A stretch of DNA of 64,000 nucleotides from Artocarpus heterophyllus (GCA_025403435.1 CM046340.1:7974420-8038419); one strand, 5' to 3'. Positions 46,133 through 58,098 are shown, counted from the first letter of the stretch. Made by a program: numbers and translations. Notes: a model not told the origin generated them from the sequence alone.

Positions 46133-49000
46133 TGTAACGACCGAGAAAAATCTAAAAATTAATAAACATGATTAATTAAGGATTTTGTCAAAATTACTTG
46201 GTTAAGTACTTGAAATGTTATGATAGTGCATTAAAATAGTTATTTTTAATGTTCTAAAATAAAAGTTTATGATTCATTAATTTCATGTATGAGTCATAGT
46301 GGTAGCAATTATAAGAATCTCAATTTAAAAGATTTAAATTGAGATTATGTGATAAAAGTGAAAATTTTCAACTTGCCATGATTATGTGAAAATTCGTATA
46401 TGATATCAGTTCAGCAAGAGTACATTTATATGTACATGAATTTTAAGTTTACGGATCAAGAATTTGATCAAACCGACCACGATACCATATAGGCATAAAA
46501 GACGCAATGGTGCCTATATATATATACTTGATTCAAGAAAAAAAAAAAGGAGAAATCACACCAAAATCAACTCTCTCTCTACTTTCTCTCTCTACATTTT
46601 CTTTCTCTCATCTCAAATCTCGGTTAAGATTTCGATGTCTGTTTTCGACACCTCCCGCACCAATGGAAAGCTCTCGTTGAGCTGAGTCCAACGGTGTGCC
46701 GTGCCACCCAAAACGCTGCCAGAGGAAGCCGCACACGCCACCCAAAGTGGTGGAGAAACCTATTTTTTCCGACGTGATTTCTCTGTCGTCCGACCACCAA
46801 TCGATGTGATCTTGGTGTCCACAGACTCAGCATGAAGAGAGGAACAAGATGGTACTAGCCTCACCATTCAACTCTAGCTAGAAAGGCCCGACGGAGCCAC
46901 CACATCTCTGTCGTTGCGCAGCCTTTGGAACCGCCGCTCACGGCGGCTTTGAGGTACACCACCACCACCGTTCAACTCAGACAGCAATGGGGAGTAAACG
47001 CCCTCACCTAATTTCACCATTGCATCACCGCCGGCTAGTGAACGGAGAGCGCCCGCTGCCGTCGCCGCCGTCGCCACCGTGGGTGAGCTCGTCTCTACCA
47101 TTTTTGGAGATGTCGGACCAAATTGAGCACACGAGCGTGCTTAGAGGAGGATGGGAAAGCTTTCCCCCACCTCAATTGTAGCAACCCATCAACGGTCGAT
47201 GGAGTTCGAGGTCCACCACCGTCAACCGTCACGGGAGCCTCCGTCCTTGCCCTTCCCAGCCACATTGCTTCAAATTGGATGACGGGAAATTTTCATAGGA
47301 GGATGGGTAGCAAAAGCCCTTAGCTAATTTCGGGTTTCTAGCGCCGAAGAATCAAGATCGGAGTCTCCATTTTTGCCATCAATGTCGAGCTCCGACTTGC
47401 TATGTTAGAGGCAGAATTAAGCAAAATTGAGACCGCCATTGGACTCAGAAGGGTCAATTTAGGGGCGTTAGGCCCGAGCCCAGTTGCCAACGAAGTCCGA
47501 TCAATGCCGGTCAACGGCTGGTCAACAACTACCTTGGGTTTTTGTGATCCAAACCTCCAATCAACAATCTAAGACCACCTCCTGATTCTTTTCGATGCTC
47601 TGAGCGCAATGGTGACCTCCGTTTGAGCTAATTTCACTCTGGTGAAAATCATCCAATACCGACTGCACCTGGATCGAGGTGATTCAAACTGCAGTAACGA
47701 AGTCCAAAATGACGTTTTCAGCAATGTATGATCTCTAGAAAGTATTCCAAGCCATTCATGGTCGCTCAATGAGCAATTTAGAGGATGCTTCCCATACTGT
47801 AGATACAGCGAGGTACAACTGGATCCGCTTAGCTCGGAGTCCAAGTAAGTAAGAATCTCGCCTATAGTATGAATAGTTTTAAAATAAGATATTTTAAATG
47901 TGTTCATAAAAATTTATGAAAATACATGATCAGTGATTGTTACACTGTTTTATGTTAGAATGGCTGTTATGTTATGATTTATTATTATATGTTATGTCAT
48001 GATATGATATGTTACGATGATGTTATGATTAATGCGTGATGAATGCAATATTTAAATCATATTGTTTAGTCACTCTCAAGTTAAGTATGTTTACGATTTA
48101 CGATTTATGATTTACATAATTGTGATGATATGTAATGTTAAGTCATACTGTATTCACACAATAAGGCAAGTGAAAGTGATAAAAAGTGTCGTATCAGCCT
48201 CTTTAACTGTGAGGTACTCAGAGTAAAGTTAAAGACGACCTCGAAGTTCGATAGTCTTAAGTCTTCCACAAGAGAAGCATCATGTTTATGATCTCATGAT
48301 TAATGATGTTGATACAAACACAAATGATAATAGGATAAGGAAAGTTATGGAACAAAGATAAGAGTTAAAGCAAGGAATAAATGATTATAGGATGTTCATA
48401 ATTAAGCATAAAACAAGTTGACAAGACTGCATAAAATGTTCATGCATATTTTTATTAAAATAATTTTTAATTATGTTTTGCGAGATTGATTTCTTACTTA
48501 CGAAGTGAAAGCTCATTTAAGTATGTTCATGCTGTAGGTAAGAAAATCTGTCAACGACATTTGTTGGGCAGTAATAAGCGATGGACGAATGGTGGATATG
48601 GGTATAGAAACCACTATAGTATGTTTCCGTTGCCGAAAGAAAATGTTATTTTTCCATTATTTGATATAGTACTTTTAAAGTTCAAGAAATTGAAGTTAAG
48701 AAATATTTTCAAAGTTTAAGTTATATATTACGAAACGTTTTATCCAATTGTAAAGTTAAGTTTTAAGCTATGTTTCAGTAAATGTTTCTTATTAAGTTTT
48801 GAAGAAATGATTTTAAGAGCAAGTGTTGAGCGAGGTCTCAACTAAATTTGCGACATAAGTGGCAATAGTTTGTAAGTATGTTTTAAAGAACGTTTAAAGA
48901 AAAAAAAATTAATTCCGTATTTTTCTTACTAAGTAAGATTAATGTTAAAGAACAATGTTTAAGAAAATAAAGTGACTACATGAAAAGACAAATCGTCAAA
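46133..49000 (+). mobile_element. Solo LTR of a Tekay-like element (2868 bp)
   Basis: Starts TGTAACGACC, like the intact Tekay LTR (TGTAACGTCC). It has a TATATATATA box (about 46514) and a CT-rich leader (46570-46610), then a GC-rich block (46620-47400), and ends TCGTCAAA. That end aligns with ACATTACA of the minus-strand LTR relic, so the last bases are probably a decayed CACA-type terminus. A 5-bp CTTTT duplication flanks it, and no internal region is present. The reading frames in the GC-rich block match nothing known. Unequal recombination between two LTRs is the usual cause of such a structure. Confidence 0.75.
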
Positions 49001-49510
49001 CTTTTAGCGACAAAAAAAGAACCCTATTTTTAATGATGACATCTCATTGCTAAAAGATTAATGGAAAAATCCACAAGAAGTGTAATTGAATCGTGGCAAG
49101 ATAAAACTTTTAGCGACGACATTGGTCTAATGTGAAGCACCAAATATTCACCAAAAGATGTCAATTAGTGCCACTATTTTCTGATTTTTAGTGATGACAT
49201 TTGTTGTCACTAAAAACCTTTGAGGTTCACGAAAAAACAGCTATTGCCTACCAAGACTTTTAGAGACAACAATATCGCTATTAAAAGTCAAAATTTAATT
49301 TTCATTAAAAATTTAAGTGGCAAAAACAGGTAGGTGGTAGATATTTTTGGGACTTTTGGCGACGAAGTATAAAAGCCTTGTTGCCGCTATAAATTTATTT
49401 TATTATGGTTTATTGAAACGATGCCATTGGACTTATTTATAGCGACGACTTTTAGGTTTTTAGCGATGACATGTGTCATCACTAAAGGTTTTTAGGTTCA
49501 TTTAAACAAT
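49001..49510 (+). mobile_element. CACTA-like element, right part
   Basis: Repeated subterminal units occur in both orientations: CTTTTAGCGAC (49001), TTTTAGCGACGACATTGGT (about 49108), TTTTTAGTGATGACATTTG followed by TTGTCACTAAAA (about 49178-49220), TTTGGCGACGA (about 49355), and AGCGACGACTTTTAG then AGCGATGACATGTGTCATC (about 49441-49485). Its first five bases are the right-hand CTTTT duplication of the solo LTR. The right terminus was not located with confidence. Confidence 0.6.
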
Positions 49511-49959
49511 TGATTGATTTAATCAAATAAAATTAAAATGAGAAAATATTTTGTGACGTTTAGAATAGTAAAAAAAGATATATTATTAAAACACTACTTC
49601 AGCTTTTTTCAATCAGTATTGTTACTTCGTGACTTTACACCGGGTAAGTCTTCAAAATAACAAAAAATAACATGTACTGTAGTTTCAAAACTATCAAAAA
49701 TAAATGATTAAATCATTAAAAAATACATAATTAAATTGCACTATTATATAGCCAGCTGCCTTTCATATTCTTCAACAATTCCTCTCCTCTAATAAATAAC
49801 AAGAGGTTGCTTTCCCAGTTCTTGATTACGTATTGTATCATACTTTTCAATCTGGTATATCTTCTTCCACTGTGTAAAAAAAAAATCAATCAAGTGTATA
49901 TTCTTCCACTATGTAAAAAAAAGTAATCGAGCTTAAATTTCGATTGTAATTGCAATTAT
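49511..49959. other. Non-coding flank of protease fragment 1
   Basis: AT-rich. TATCTTCTTCCACTGTGTAA and ATTCTTCCACTATGTAA are two neighbouring copies of the intron segment that follows the protease exon. Confidence 0.45.
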
Positions 49960-50188
49960 CTCGGGTTTAGGGCCAAGACTAAAATCATCTTTGTAGCATC
50001 CTATGAAAGGGTATTCGCTTTCAAAGGTTATTTCATCCTTCATCATATATATTCAAACGCGCTTATTGGCTTGAAACCTTTGCACCTTTTTTTTGACAAT
50101 GATCAACTAATTCCTATGTAGATAGTTCTATTTGTGTTCCCCATTTTATATGATGGGCTGCTTCCACAGCAGCTATTGAGGACATTTC
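49960..50188 (-). pseudogene. Papain-like cysteine protease exon fragment 1
   Basis: On the minus strand an acceptor (TTGCTAG) precedes an exon whose frames give SSIAAVEAAHHIKWGTQIELS, cut by TAG where the family has Q in LSEQEL, then ELVD, CKGFKP and ITFESEYPF. These are the papain-family residues between the catalytic cysteine helix and the SEYPY motif. The catalytic Cys and His lie outside the exon. A two-base insertion near FEY breaks the frame, and the donor after KPE reads AT instead of GT. About 45 upstream bases differ from fragments 2 and 3. Confidence 0.75.
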
Positions 50189-50809
50189 CTAGCAACAAAC
50201 TAATAAAAGAGGACACACCAACTGAATTGAAGCACAAGAAAACTGTTCCATTGCCAACCAATTTTTCATTGATTCTGGAAGTCAATAAGGACCAAATTAC
50301 ACACATTACTAAAATTATATTTTTTAGGGCCTCTATTTAATTATTTTTCATTTAAAAACAGTCATGAAATGTCACAAATAATGATGCCACAAAAAGAAAG
50401 GATAGTAAAAAAAAAAAAAATCACCATATGTATTAATTTTGAATGATAATTTTCACAAAAATTGAAAGATACCCACCATGGACCTTGTGGCAATTCACAT
50501 CATAGTGAAATAATGTCAAGAATTTTCTTGAATAAGGGTTTCATGACCATAAATAGTCATAAAAACATTTAACGTCATGAAATCTCTTTTTTGTATTGGT
50601 GACAATTACAACTCAATCGGTTTTCTTTACCAAACTATTGTTGGCGCCGATACTATCCTTCAATGTAACAAAAAGGCAGGATCATGAATTGTTGACCAAT
50701 AAAGACGAAAAGTACTATTACATGTGTATTTTATGTGTCTCAACATGTAGTTATGCGGGGTCTCGACATGCATTTGTGCTTTTCCCCACTTTTTCTTGTT
50801 TGCACATAG
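50189..50809. other. Spacer with possible CACTA/MITE terminus
   Basis: Contains GTCATGAAATGTCAC (about 50361) and, on the minus strand, CACCAATACAAAAAAGAGAT (about 50582-50601) followed by TTTCATGACG. This resembles the CACTACAA-type end of a second small CACTA/MITE element, but the ends are too diverged to fix. No gene. Confidence 0.3.
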
Positions 50810-51600
50810 TTAAACGTGCCTTATCTATTTTGGTAAAATAGAATGTAAAATGCTCATTTCGAACAAAAGATGATAGTCATACTTTATTTGTTACCAAGAA
50901 AGTTTTATTGTTTTAATGTCTCCCACTACCAACACCAGAAACTTATCCTATTTCCCTTTTTTTTTTTTCTTGTTTGCATTATTTGTTGTTAACATCAACA
51001 ATCCTATAAATACTACTTGAAGAGAAATACTTGAGAGGTTTTTATTCTTAAGCATAAGAGAACTTCAAAAGCATCAAACAGTATTATTTTATTTTATTTG
51101 CTATTTTGACAACATATATTTAGAGAAAAGTATTATAAAATAAATCTAAATTTATTATTTTACTAATTTTAATTTATGCTATTTAGTAAAGACTTTTGGT
51201 TTAAATATAAGATGGATAGAAATATGAGTTTATTATTATACCTTTTATTATATTGTTTATGGCAATTAGATATATTCAAATTGAATAAGATTCATATATT
51301 AAATTGATTGTTTTTATGGTATCGAGATTGATTTGAGGTATTCTGGATGTTTACCAAGTTTAAAAAATAAAGAAAACTACTGTAAGTAGAAAAAAGAGAT
51401 TGTATCGTTCTTACTTTTTTCCCCTAAAAATCACTCTTACTTTTCAGCTACCAATATTATCCATGTTCTTGCTATACTTGATATCATATATAGCAATGTT
51501 GTAATTTTAACATATTATTTTCTTTTCTTTCTTTCTTTTTTCAAATTATATGTTGGTATAGGATTATTGATTTTGGTAGCTTTTATCATCTTGTTGCTAG

Positions 51601-51829
51601 GCAATGTCCTCAATTGCTACCGTGGAAGCAGCTCATCATATAAAATGAGGAACACAAATAGAACTATCTGCATAGGAATTAGTTGATCCTTGTCAAAAAG
51701 AAGGGTGCAAAGGTTTCAAGCCAAGAAGTACATTGAATATATATGATGAACGATGGAATAACCTCTGAGAGTGAATACCCTTTCGTAGGATGCTACAAAG
51801 ATGATTTTATTCCTGGCCCTAAACCCAAG
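51601..51829 (+). pseudogene. Papain-like cysteine protease exon fragment 2
   Basis: Bounded by a good acceptor (TTGTTGCTAG before 51601) and a good donor (CCCAAG then GTAATT at 51830). Translation shows SIATVEAAHHIK, a TGA, GTQIELSA, TAG (the same place as in fragments 1 and 3), ELVDPCQKEGCKGF and, after a frameshift, MMNDGITSESEYPFVG. This corresponds to the middle of the mature papain-family domain. It lies in the left arm of the inverted repeat. No neighbouring exons were found, so this is a captured or isolated exon and cannot make an enzyme. Confidence 0.8.
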
Positions 51830-51943
51830 GTAATTGCAATTATAGATCGAAATTTAAGCTCGATTACTTTTTTTTTACATCATGGAAGAAGATATACCTT
51901 ATTGATTTGTTTTGTTTTGTCCTTTCTCTCGTTTTGTCTTTTG

Positions 51944-51948
<5 letters not shown>

Positions 51949-51978
<30 letters not shown>
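51949..51978 (+). repeat. (TA)n microsatellite
   Basis: TA run in the left arm. The equivalent run in the right arm is at 53247-53274. Confidence 0.9.
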
Positions 51979-51979
<1 letters not shown>

Positions 51980-52567
51980 CAGTATCTTGGAACATTTCTC
52001 GTCGTGGTAAGTTAGATAGTGTTCATTTGTTTTGTTTTGTCCTCTCTATCTTCTTTTTCTACTTCTTTTAGCTGTTGTCTTGGACAAGTGGTTGTGTAGC
52101 AAACTTATGTATGCAACAAGCCATTCGCAAAAAAAAAAGATCATCACATTACATCCATTAATATTTTGAGAAATTACATGAGAAAATAGTTACAAAACAA
52201 TAAATTTTGTCTCCGTTTTGTTTTTAATTCTTTTTTAGCTAAAAGAAACTACAATCCTGTGAAATTGCATGGTACAAAGACAAATAACCTCCAAAAAAAG
52301 CTTCAATATCAATAATCAAAAATTGGTTTTGTTTTGTTTTGTTTTGTTTTTTTTTAAACCACAATCAAGAGAAGGGATCTTCAAGAGAGAGAAAAAACCA
52401 AGTAACAATCACTTAAGAGGTACAGGTTAAAGGTTGGTAGGCTAGTGCGTCGTCAGTCTGCTGGTCTCTAAACGTCGTCAGGTAGGCCTTCGCCAACCGA
52501 TCTTTGTCATGCTGGGAAGCATATCGTCTAGAGAGAAAAGCCTCGCACGAGCCAGCAGACGAGACAC

Positions 52568-52649
52568 ACACCCACCACTGACGGCCATGGTGTTTCTCCC
52601 CCAGGATCTGAACTTTGGTCGGTGGTGGCTTTGAGATTACTCCGGTCCC
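52568..52649. other. Centre (spacer) of the inverted repeat
   Basis: About 82 bp of higher-GC sequence (CCACTGACGGCC to TTACTCCGGTCCC) between the arms. A close relative occurs at 57341-57420 in the third copy, so the unit originally extended across this centre before the palindrome formed. Confidence 0.7.
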
Positions 52650-53245
52650 TTCTCTCGTCACCAGCTTGTGCAAGTCTTCTCTCCCTCGACGACACGCTCC
52701 CCAACATGATGAAGATCAGCTTGCGAATACCTTCCTGACGACATTTAGAGGCCAGCAGACCAACGAGGCATTGGTCCACCAGCCTCTGACTCTGTAGTGA
52801 TTATTACTCAAATTTTTCTTTCTCGAAGACCTCTTCTCTTGATTGTTGTTTTGGAGGAAAAAAAAACACCAACCCAATTTTTTATCATTGATGTTGAAGA
52901 TTTTTTTTAGGGGGTTATTTGTCTTTGTACCGTGTAATTTCACAAGATTGTAGTTTCTTTTAGCTAAAAAAAGGGAAAAAAATAGAGAGAGCGAGAGAGA
53001 CAAAATCTATTACTTTGTAACTATTTTCTTACGTAATTCTCAAAATATTAATTGATGTAATGTGATGATCCTTTTTTTGCAAATGGCTTGTTGCACACAA
53101 GTCGGCTATACAACTACTTGTTTTAGACAACAGCTAAAAAAAATTAGAAGAAGAAGAGAGAGGACAAAACAAAAAAAAAACAAAAGAAGATATTACATAA
53201 ACACTATCCGACTTACCATGATGAAAAATGTCCCAAGATATTGAA

Positions 53246-53277
<32 letters not shown>

Positions 53278-54418
53278 GTATACGACAAACAAAACAAGAG
53301 AGAGGACAAAACAAAACAAAAGAAATCAATTAGGTATATCTTCTTCCACTATGTGAAAAAAAGTAACCAAGCTTAAGTTTTGATCTGTAATTGCAATTAC
53401 CTCGGGTTTAAGGCCAAGACTAAAATCAGCTTTGTAGTATCTTACGAAAGGGTATTCACTCTCAAAGGTTATTCCATCTTTCATCATGCCTTCAAATGCG
53501 CTTTTTAGCTTGAAACCTTTACACCTTCTTTTTGACAATAATCAACTAATTCTTATACAGATAGTTTTATTTGTGTTCCCCATTTTACATGATGAGCTGC
53601 TCCCACGTCAGCTATTGATGACATTGCCTAGCAACAAGCTGATAAAAACTACCAAAATCAATAGTTCCATACCAACATATAATTTAAAAAAAGAAAAAAA
53701 AGAAAGAAAAAAGAAAATAATATGGTAAAATTACAACATTACTATATATGATGTAAAGTATAGCAAGAAAATGGATAATTGTTAGTCGTAGAAAAGTAAG
53801 AGCAATTTTTAGGGTATAAAGTAAGAACAATACAATCCCATTGTTCTATTTACAGCAGTTTCCTTGGTTTTTTACACTTGGTAAACATCTAAAATACCTC
53901 CAATCAATCTCCATACCATAAAAACAACCAAATTAATATATAAATCTTATTCAATTTGAATATATATAATTGCCATAAACAATATAATAAAAGGTATAAT
54001 AAACTCACATTTTCATTCATCTTATATTTAAACTAAAAGTTTTTACTGAATAACATAAATGAAAATTAGTAAAATAATAAATTTAGATTTATTTTATAAT
54101 ACTTTTCTTAAAAATATGTTGTCAAAATAGCAAAAAAAAAAAAAAAATACTGTTTGATGCTTTTAAAGTTATCTTATGCTTAAGAAGAAAGACGTCTCTT
54201 ATGCTTAAGAATAAAGACCTCTCAAGTATTGCTAGTATTAACAACAAATAAGATAAACAAGAAAAAAGAGGGAAATAGGATAAGTTCCTAGTGTTGGCAG
54301 TGGCAGACTCATCAAAACAACAAAACTTTTATGGTAACAAATAAGGCATGGCTATCCTCTTTTATTCAAAGTGAGCATTTTACTTTCTATTTTACCAAAT
54401 AGATAAGGCACACTTAAA
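52650..54418 (-). repeat. Right arm of ~1.77-kb inverted repeat
   Basis: Reverse complement of 50810-52567 with scattered differences. It contains protease exon fragment 3 (53401-53627), a poly-A/poly-AG low-complexity stretch (about 53685-53720) and a (TA)n run. A transcript through both arms would fold into a long imperfect hairpin. Confidence 0.85.
53401..53627 (-). pseudogene. Papain-like cysteine protease exon fragment 3
   Basis: The minus-strand exon has an intact acceptor (TTGCTAG) and donor (CCCGAG then GTAATT). Translation gives MSSIADVGAAHHVKWGTQIKLS, then V and TAA at the shared nonsense position, ELVDYCQKE and, after a one-base loss, CKGFKLKSAFEGMMKDG, FESEYPF. It is the right-arm counterpart of fragment 2. 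The shared stop, TAA here and TAG in the other two, indicates that the frame was already dead before the copies multiplied. Confidence 0.8.
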
Positions 54419-54419
54419 T

Positions 54420-54960
54420 ACAGGTGGCAATAATCATGTTTGTGCCGTGTTCGTGTCGGCACGTTTAGCCCGAGCCCGAACCCGAACACGAACACGACAC
54501 AATTAATAAACATACCAAAAATGCAAACACGAACACGACATGCTTATGGCACCAGTAACACAGCACGACACGATTATTAAACGTACCATGATGGGTTGAC
54601 ACGATAACAATACACATATGACACGTTTATGACCAAATTAACTAAAAATTAAACAAAATTAAAAAAAAATTAAATTTTTTTTTAAAAAAACCAATAAAGA
54701 AAATTAATAAAAACACAATATATAATTAATACTAACCTACTATAAATATTTTAAATATTTTATTTTAAGTTTAAATGTATTATAAATGAGCGGGTCATAC
54801 CGTACCGTGTTAACACATTTACGGCCCGTTTAATTAAACATGTTAAGTCGTGTTTAACGTGTTAGCACGAATCCAACCGGTTTATTTTCGTGTTATTCGT
54901 GCCAACCCATTTATGGCACAATTAATAAACATGCGGTTGGGCATAACTTATAAACATGGA
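54420..54960 (+). repeat. ACACGAACACGAC-type interspersed repeat (hAT-like)
   Basis: Starts AGGTGGCAATAATCATG, resembling the GGGGTGGCAA termini of plant hAT-type non-autonomous elements. It is full of CGTGTCGTGTTCGTG-like strings in both orientations (ACGAACACGACA at 54488-54540; CGTGTTAGCACGAATCC and CGTGTTATTCGTGCC at about 54858-54905). No transposase and no matching right terminus were seen. Confidence 0.5.
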
Positions 54961-55066
54961 GTCATTTTCACGATTTAAAATCGTTACATATCTGATTATC
55001 AAAGTGAATTTATTTAGCTAAACAGAATTATAAACAAAACTAATCACACTTTGTCTATTTTAACAT

Positions 55067-55098
<32 letters not shown>

Positions 55099-56440
55099 CT
55101 ACGTATCAATCAATATTTCTACTTGGACTCCACGTTCTAACGGCAAACATAAATCATCTCTTTAAATAAAAGTAGAATAATCTATTGTAATCTCATCAAG
55201 ACCAAAGTGTTTTTATTTTGTGAAAAAATTACAATACTTGTCCAAATTATTGTTATGAAATTAAAATCTAATACAATATTTAAAATATCTTTAAAATGCC
55301 CTTAATGATATAGTAATTGTTTTAATGATATTACATATTATACTGTATAATTACATATAAATAAATTTAATGATATCATTATGAGTATTTGTAAAATTTT
55401 TACAAATTAGAGTCATATTTTAATTCAATAAACGTAATTGGACCAATTGTCTCGTTAACCCTTTATTTGTTCCACAAATTACACTCAATTGGGCTTCAAG
55501 AGAACCGAGCCCAACAAATTTTTATTTTAATAAAAATTATGCCTAAATTTTTATTATTAATTGAAATTCAAGACTATATTAAGAATATCTTAAAAATGTC
55601 CTTTATTACATAGTAATTATTTTAATAATATCCAATTTTATACTATATAAAAACATAGTAATTACTTTAATGATATTATTTAAATGTCATCTTTAAAATA
55701 TTCCTGCAATGACTAAAATAATTACAATGTATTTATATTAATGCCATTTTTAAGATTGACTTTTATAAATGCTATCTTTTCGATTACAAAGGGAATTTTT
55801 TTCTTGTAATTACATAACTTTTCATAAATAAACATAACTTTTACAAAGGGAATTTTTTTCTTGTAATTACGTAACTTTTTATAAATAAACACAACTTTTA
55901 AAAGTGTTGTATAGCATATAATTTTCTGTTTTAAAATATAAGGGCTGCCAGCCCCATAGCATTGTATTTCACTTTAAAGTTGAATACTTTCAGTTGGTCT
56001 TGCTTTGATTCAAAACCTTGTGACGACTATTACACTAATGATGTCTCTTAAAAAAGTATTCACTTGAAATTGTTTAGAAAAGCATATGCATATGTTTTTA
56101 GTCTCTTTATAACATACTTCTACACACACACATTTTTTAATTGAGGTTGGAGGATTAACACTTTTAATTTTTAAATATAAAAAATAGGATGAATTTATCC
56201 TCCAGTTATTCTTGCAATTACTACATCTACATTAATATTGTTGCAGGAAGCCAGAGCTGCTTGTAAAGGAAAATACTACAGTAATTCTCATAACTGCTAT
56301 TCAAAACTTGTACGAGTAAATAGAGGTGTAAAGAAGCCGGTCAAAAAATTAACAATATGTATTGGTTAAAACATCGAATAATTTGCATGTTGTTCTGGTC
56401 TAATTACACTAAAAAGTCCCTTTGTTTTCAGTAGAACTCT
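54961..56440. other. AT-rich non-coding spacer
   Basis: Contains a (TA)n run near 55078-55099, AT-rich sequence with recurring TTTAATGATAT strings (55280-55700), and a 57-bp tandem duplication at 55786-55899. No gene. Confidence 0.5.
55786..55899 (+). repeat. 57-bp tandem duplication
   Basis: ACAAAGGGAATTTTTTTCTT and the following TGTAATTAC-TAACTTTT-ATAAATAAAC-CAACTTTT occur twice in direct succession (starts 55786 and 55843) with few differences. Confidence 0.85.
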
Positions 56441-57335
56441 TCTGGCCATGGCGAAAAAGGAACCATCTTATTTTTTTTATATGGAGGAAAAAAAACAACT
56501 CTTTTTTGAATAAAAAAACTTATTTAAATCAAAGTGTACAAATGAAGTCGCTTAGACCGTCCATTGAGGACAAAGATTATCCCCAACTAATGCTAGTACC
56601 ATTCATGATGGGACAAGCAAAGCTGACAATTAAACACAAAGGGACAAATAATAGGTGTGAGAACCGAATGGGGACACCATGTGACATAGAGCTCAACAAT
56701 GGCTCGTTGTAACGGTTCATCGACTGGTAGATCCAATCAATAGAACCTAAGGTCTCCGTAATGGAGGCAAAAAGGACCTAAACTAGATGCAAATCTAGCC
56801 ACAGAAACAACCCTGACCCAAACCAAGTCGGGCAGAAAATATAGACGCTTAAGAGGTGGGAATACCTCCTTTATCATTACAACATCACACTAGCATAATG
56901 CTAAAATTAAACTACTACCGATCAACGAGAACGTCGTCAACCTTCATGTAGTAAACCTAAAAAAAACACACACAACAAAACATAACATCAAGACACCGTC
57001 TTCACCACGATCTCCAAAACCGGGAACCCACGACGCCTTCCACCCGATAGCCTCTATTTCTTGGTCCAATTTCCCACCCCACCGGAGATCCCTACAGCCT
57101 CTATTTTCCCTTCCCCACACCACCTTCCTTAGACCTCCCCACAGCAGAGCCAACCCCGCCACGACCCACCCTCACCTGGCGGCATGAACCTGACCTCACC
57201 AGTGGTCAAGCCCCTTAGAGTCGGGGCACGACGGGCCGCAACCAGGTACTCCTAGTCTGCCACTATCCAACCCCGTACCCCCTTCCTTTCCCAGCCGACC
57301 CACTCTGAGACAAGGGAAGTTTTGCCCAACTCACA
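56441..57335. other. GC-richer unrecognised segment
   Basis: Higher GC than its surroundings, joined directly to the third copy of the inverted-repeat unit at 57341. It may therefore be part of the same mobile unit, missing from the palindrome. A 96-codon plus frame (56422-56712) and a 72-codon minus frame (56944-57162) have no motif. Confidence 0.35.
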
Positions 57336-57340
57336 CCCGC

Positions 57341-58067
57341 GACTGACGGCCACAGTTTTTCTCCCCTTGGATTTGAACTTTGGTCGACGGTGGCTTTGAG
57401 AGTTCTCCTATCCCCTCTCTTGTCTGCCGGCCATGCGAGGCTTCTCTCCCTTAACGACGCGCTCCCCAGCATGACAAAGATCGACTAGCGAAGACCTTCC
57501 TGACGATATTTGGAGGCCAACAGACCGACGATGCGCCGGCCCACCAGCCTTTGACCTCTACCTCTCTAGTGACTGTTACCCGGTTTTTTCCCTCTCTCTC
57601 AAAGACCTCTTCTCTTGATTGTCGTTTTGAAAAAAAAATAAGAAAAGAAAAAAAAAAAAAGCAAAACAAAACGAATTCTTGATCATTGATGTTGAAGATT
57701 TTTTTCAAGGTTATTTGTCTTTGTAACATGCAATTTCACAGGAATGTAGTTTCTTTTAGCTAAAAAAGAGAGAGAGAGAGAGCACGAGAGAGGCGAAATC
57801 TACTGCTTTGCAACTATTTTCTGACGTAATTTTTCAAAATATTAATTGATGTAATGTGATGATCCTTTTTTTGCGAATAGCTTGTTGCACATATAAGTCG
57901 GCTACACAACCACTTGTTTAAGATAACAGCTAAAAGAAGTAGAAGAAGAAGAGAGATGGGACAAAACAAAACAAAACAAACACCGATATTGCATAAATAC
58001 TATCCAACTTACTATGACCAAAAATGCCCAAGATACTAAAATAATATATATAGAGAGAAGACAAAAC

Positions 58068-58098
<31 letters not shown>

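Larger units (their letters stand above)
50810..52567 (+). repeat. Left arm of ~1.76-kb inverted repeat
   Basis: Nearly its whole length is the reverse complement of 52650-54418. Examples are GTGCCTTATCTATTTTGGTA against the complement of 54395-54414; the protease exon 51601-51829 against 53401-53627; the AGCTGTTGTCT-GACAAGT segment (52071) against 53135; and the AACGTCGTCAGG segment (52469) against 52737. Divergence and small indels are visible throughout, so the palindrome is not recent. Confidence 0.85.

Noticed and set aside
46464..47907. Several frames of 60-112 codons in the GC-rich part of the solo LTR
   Set aside because: Both strands are open because of base composition and none matches a family; they lie in LTR leader sequence.
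54420..54960. Possible telomere- or satellite-like array from repeated ACACGAACACGAC strings
   Set aside because: Units are irregular, in both orientations and confined to about 0.5 kb; an interspersed hAT-like repeat fits better.
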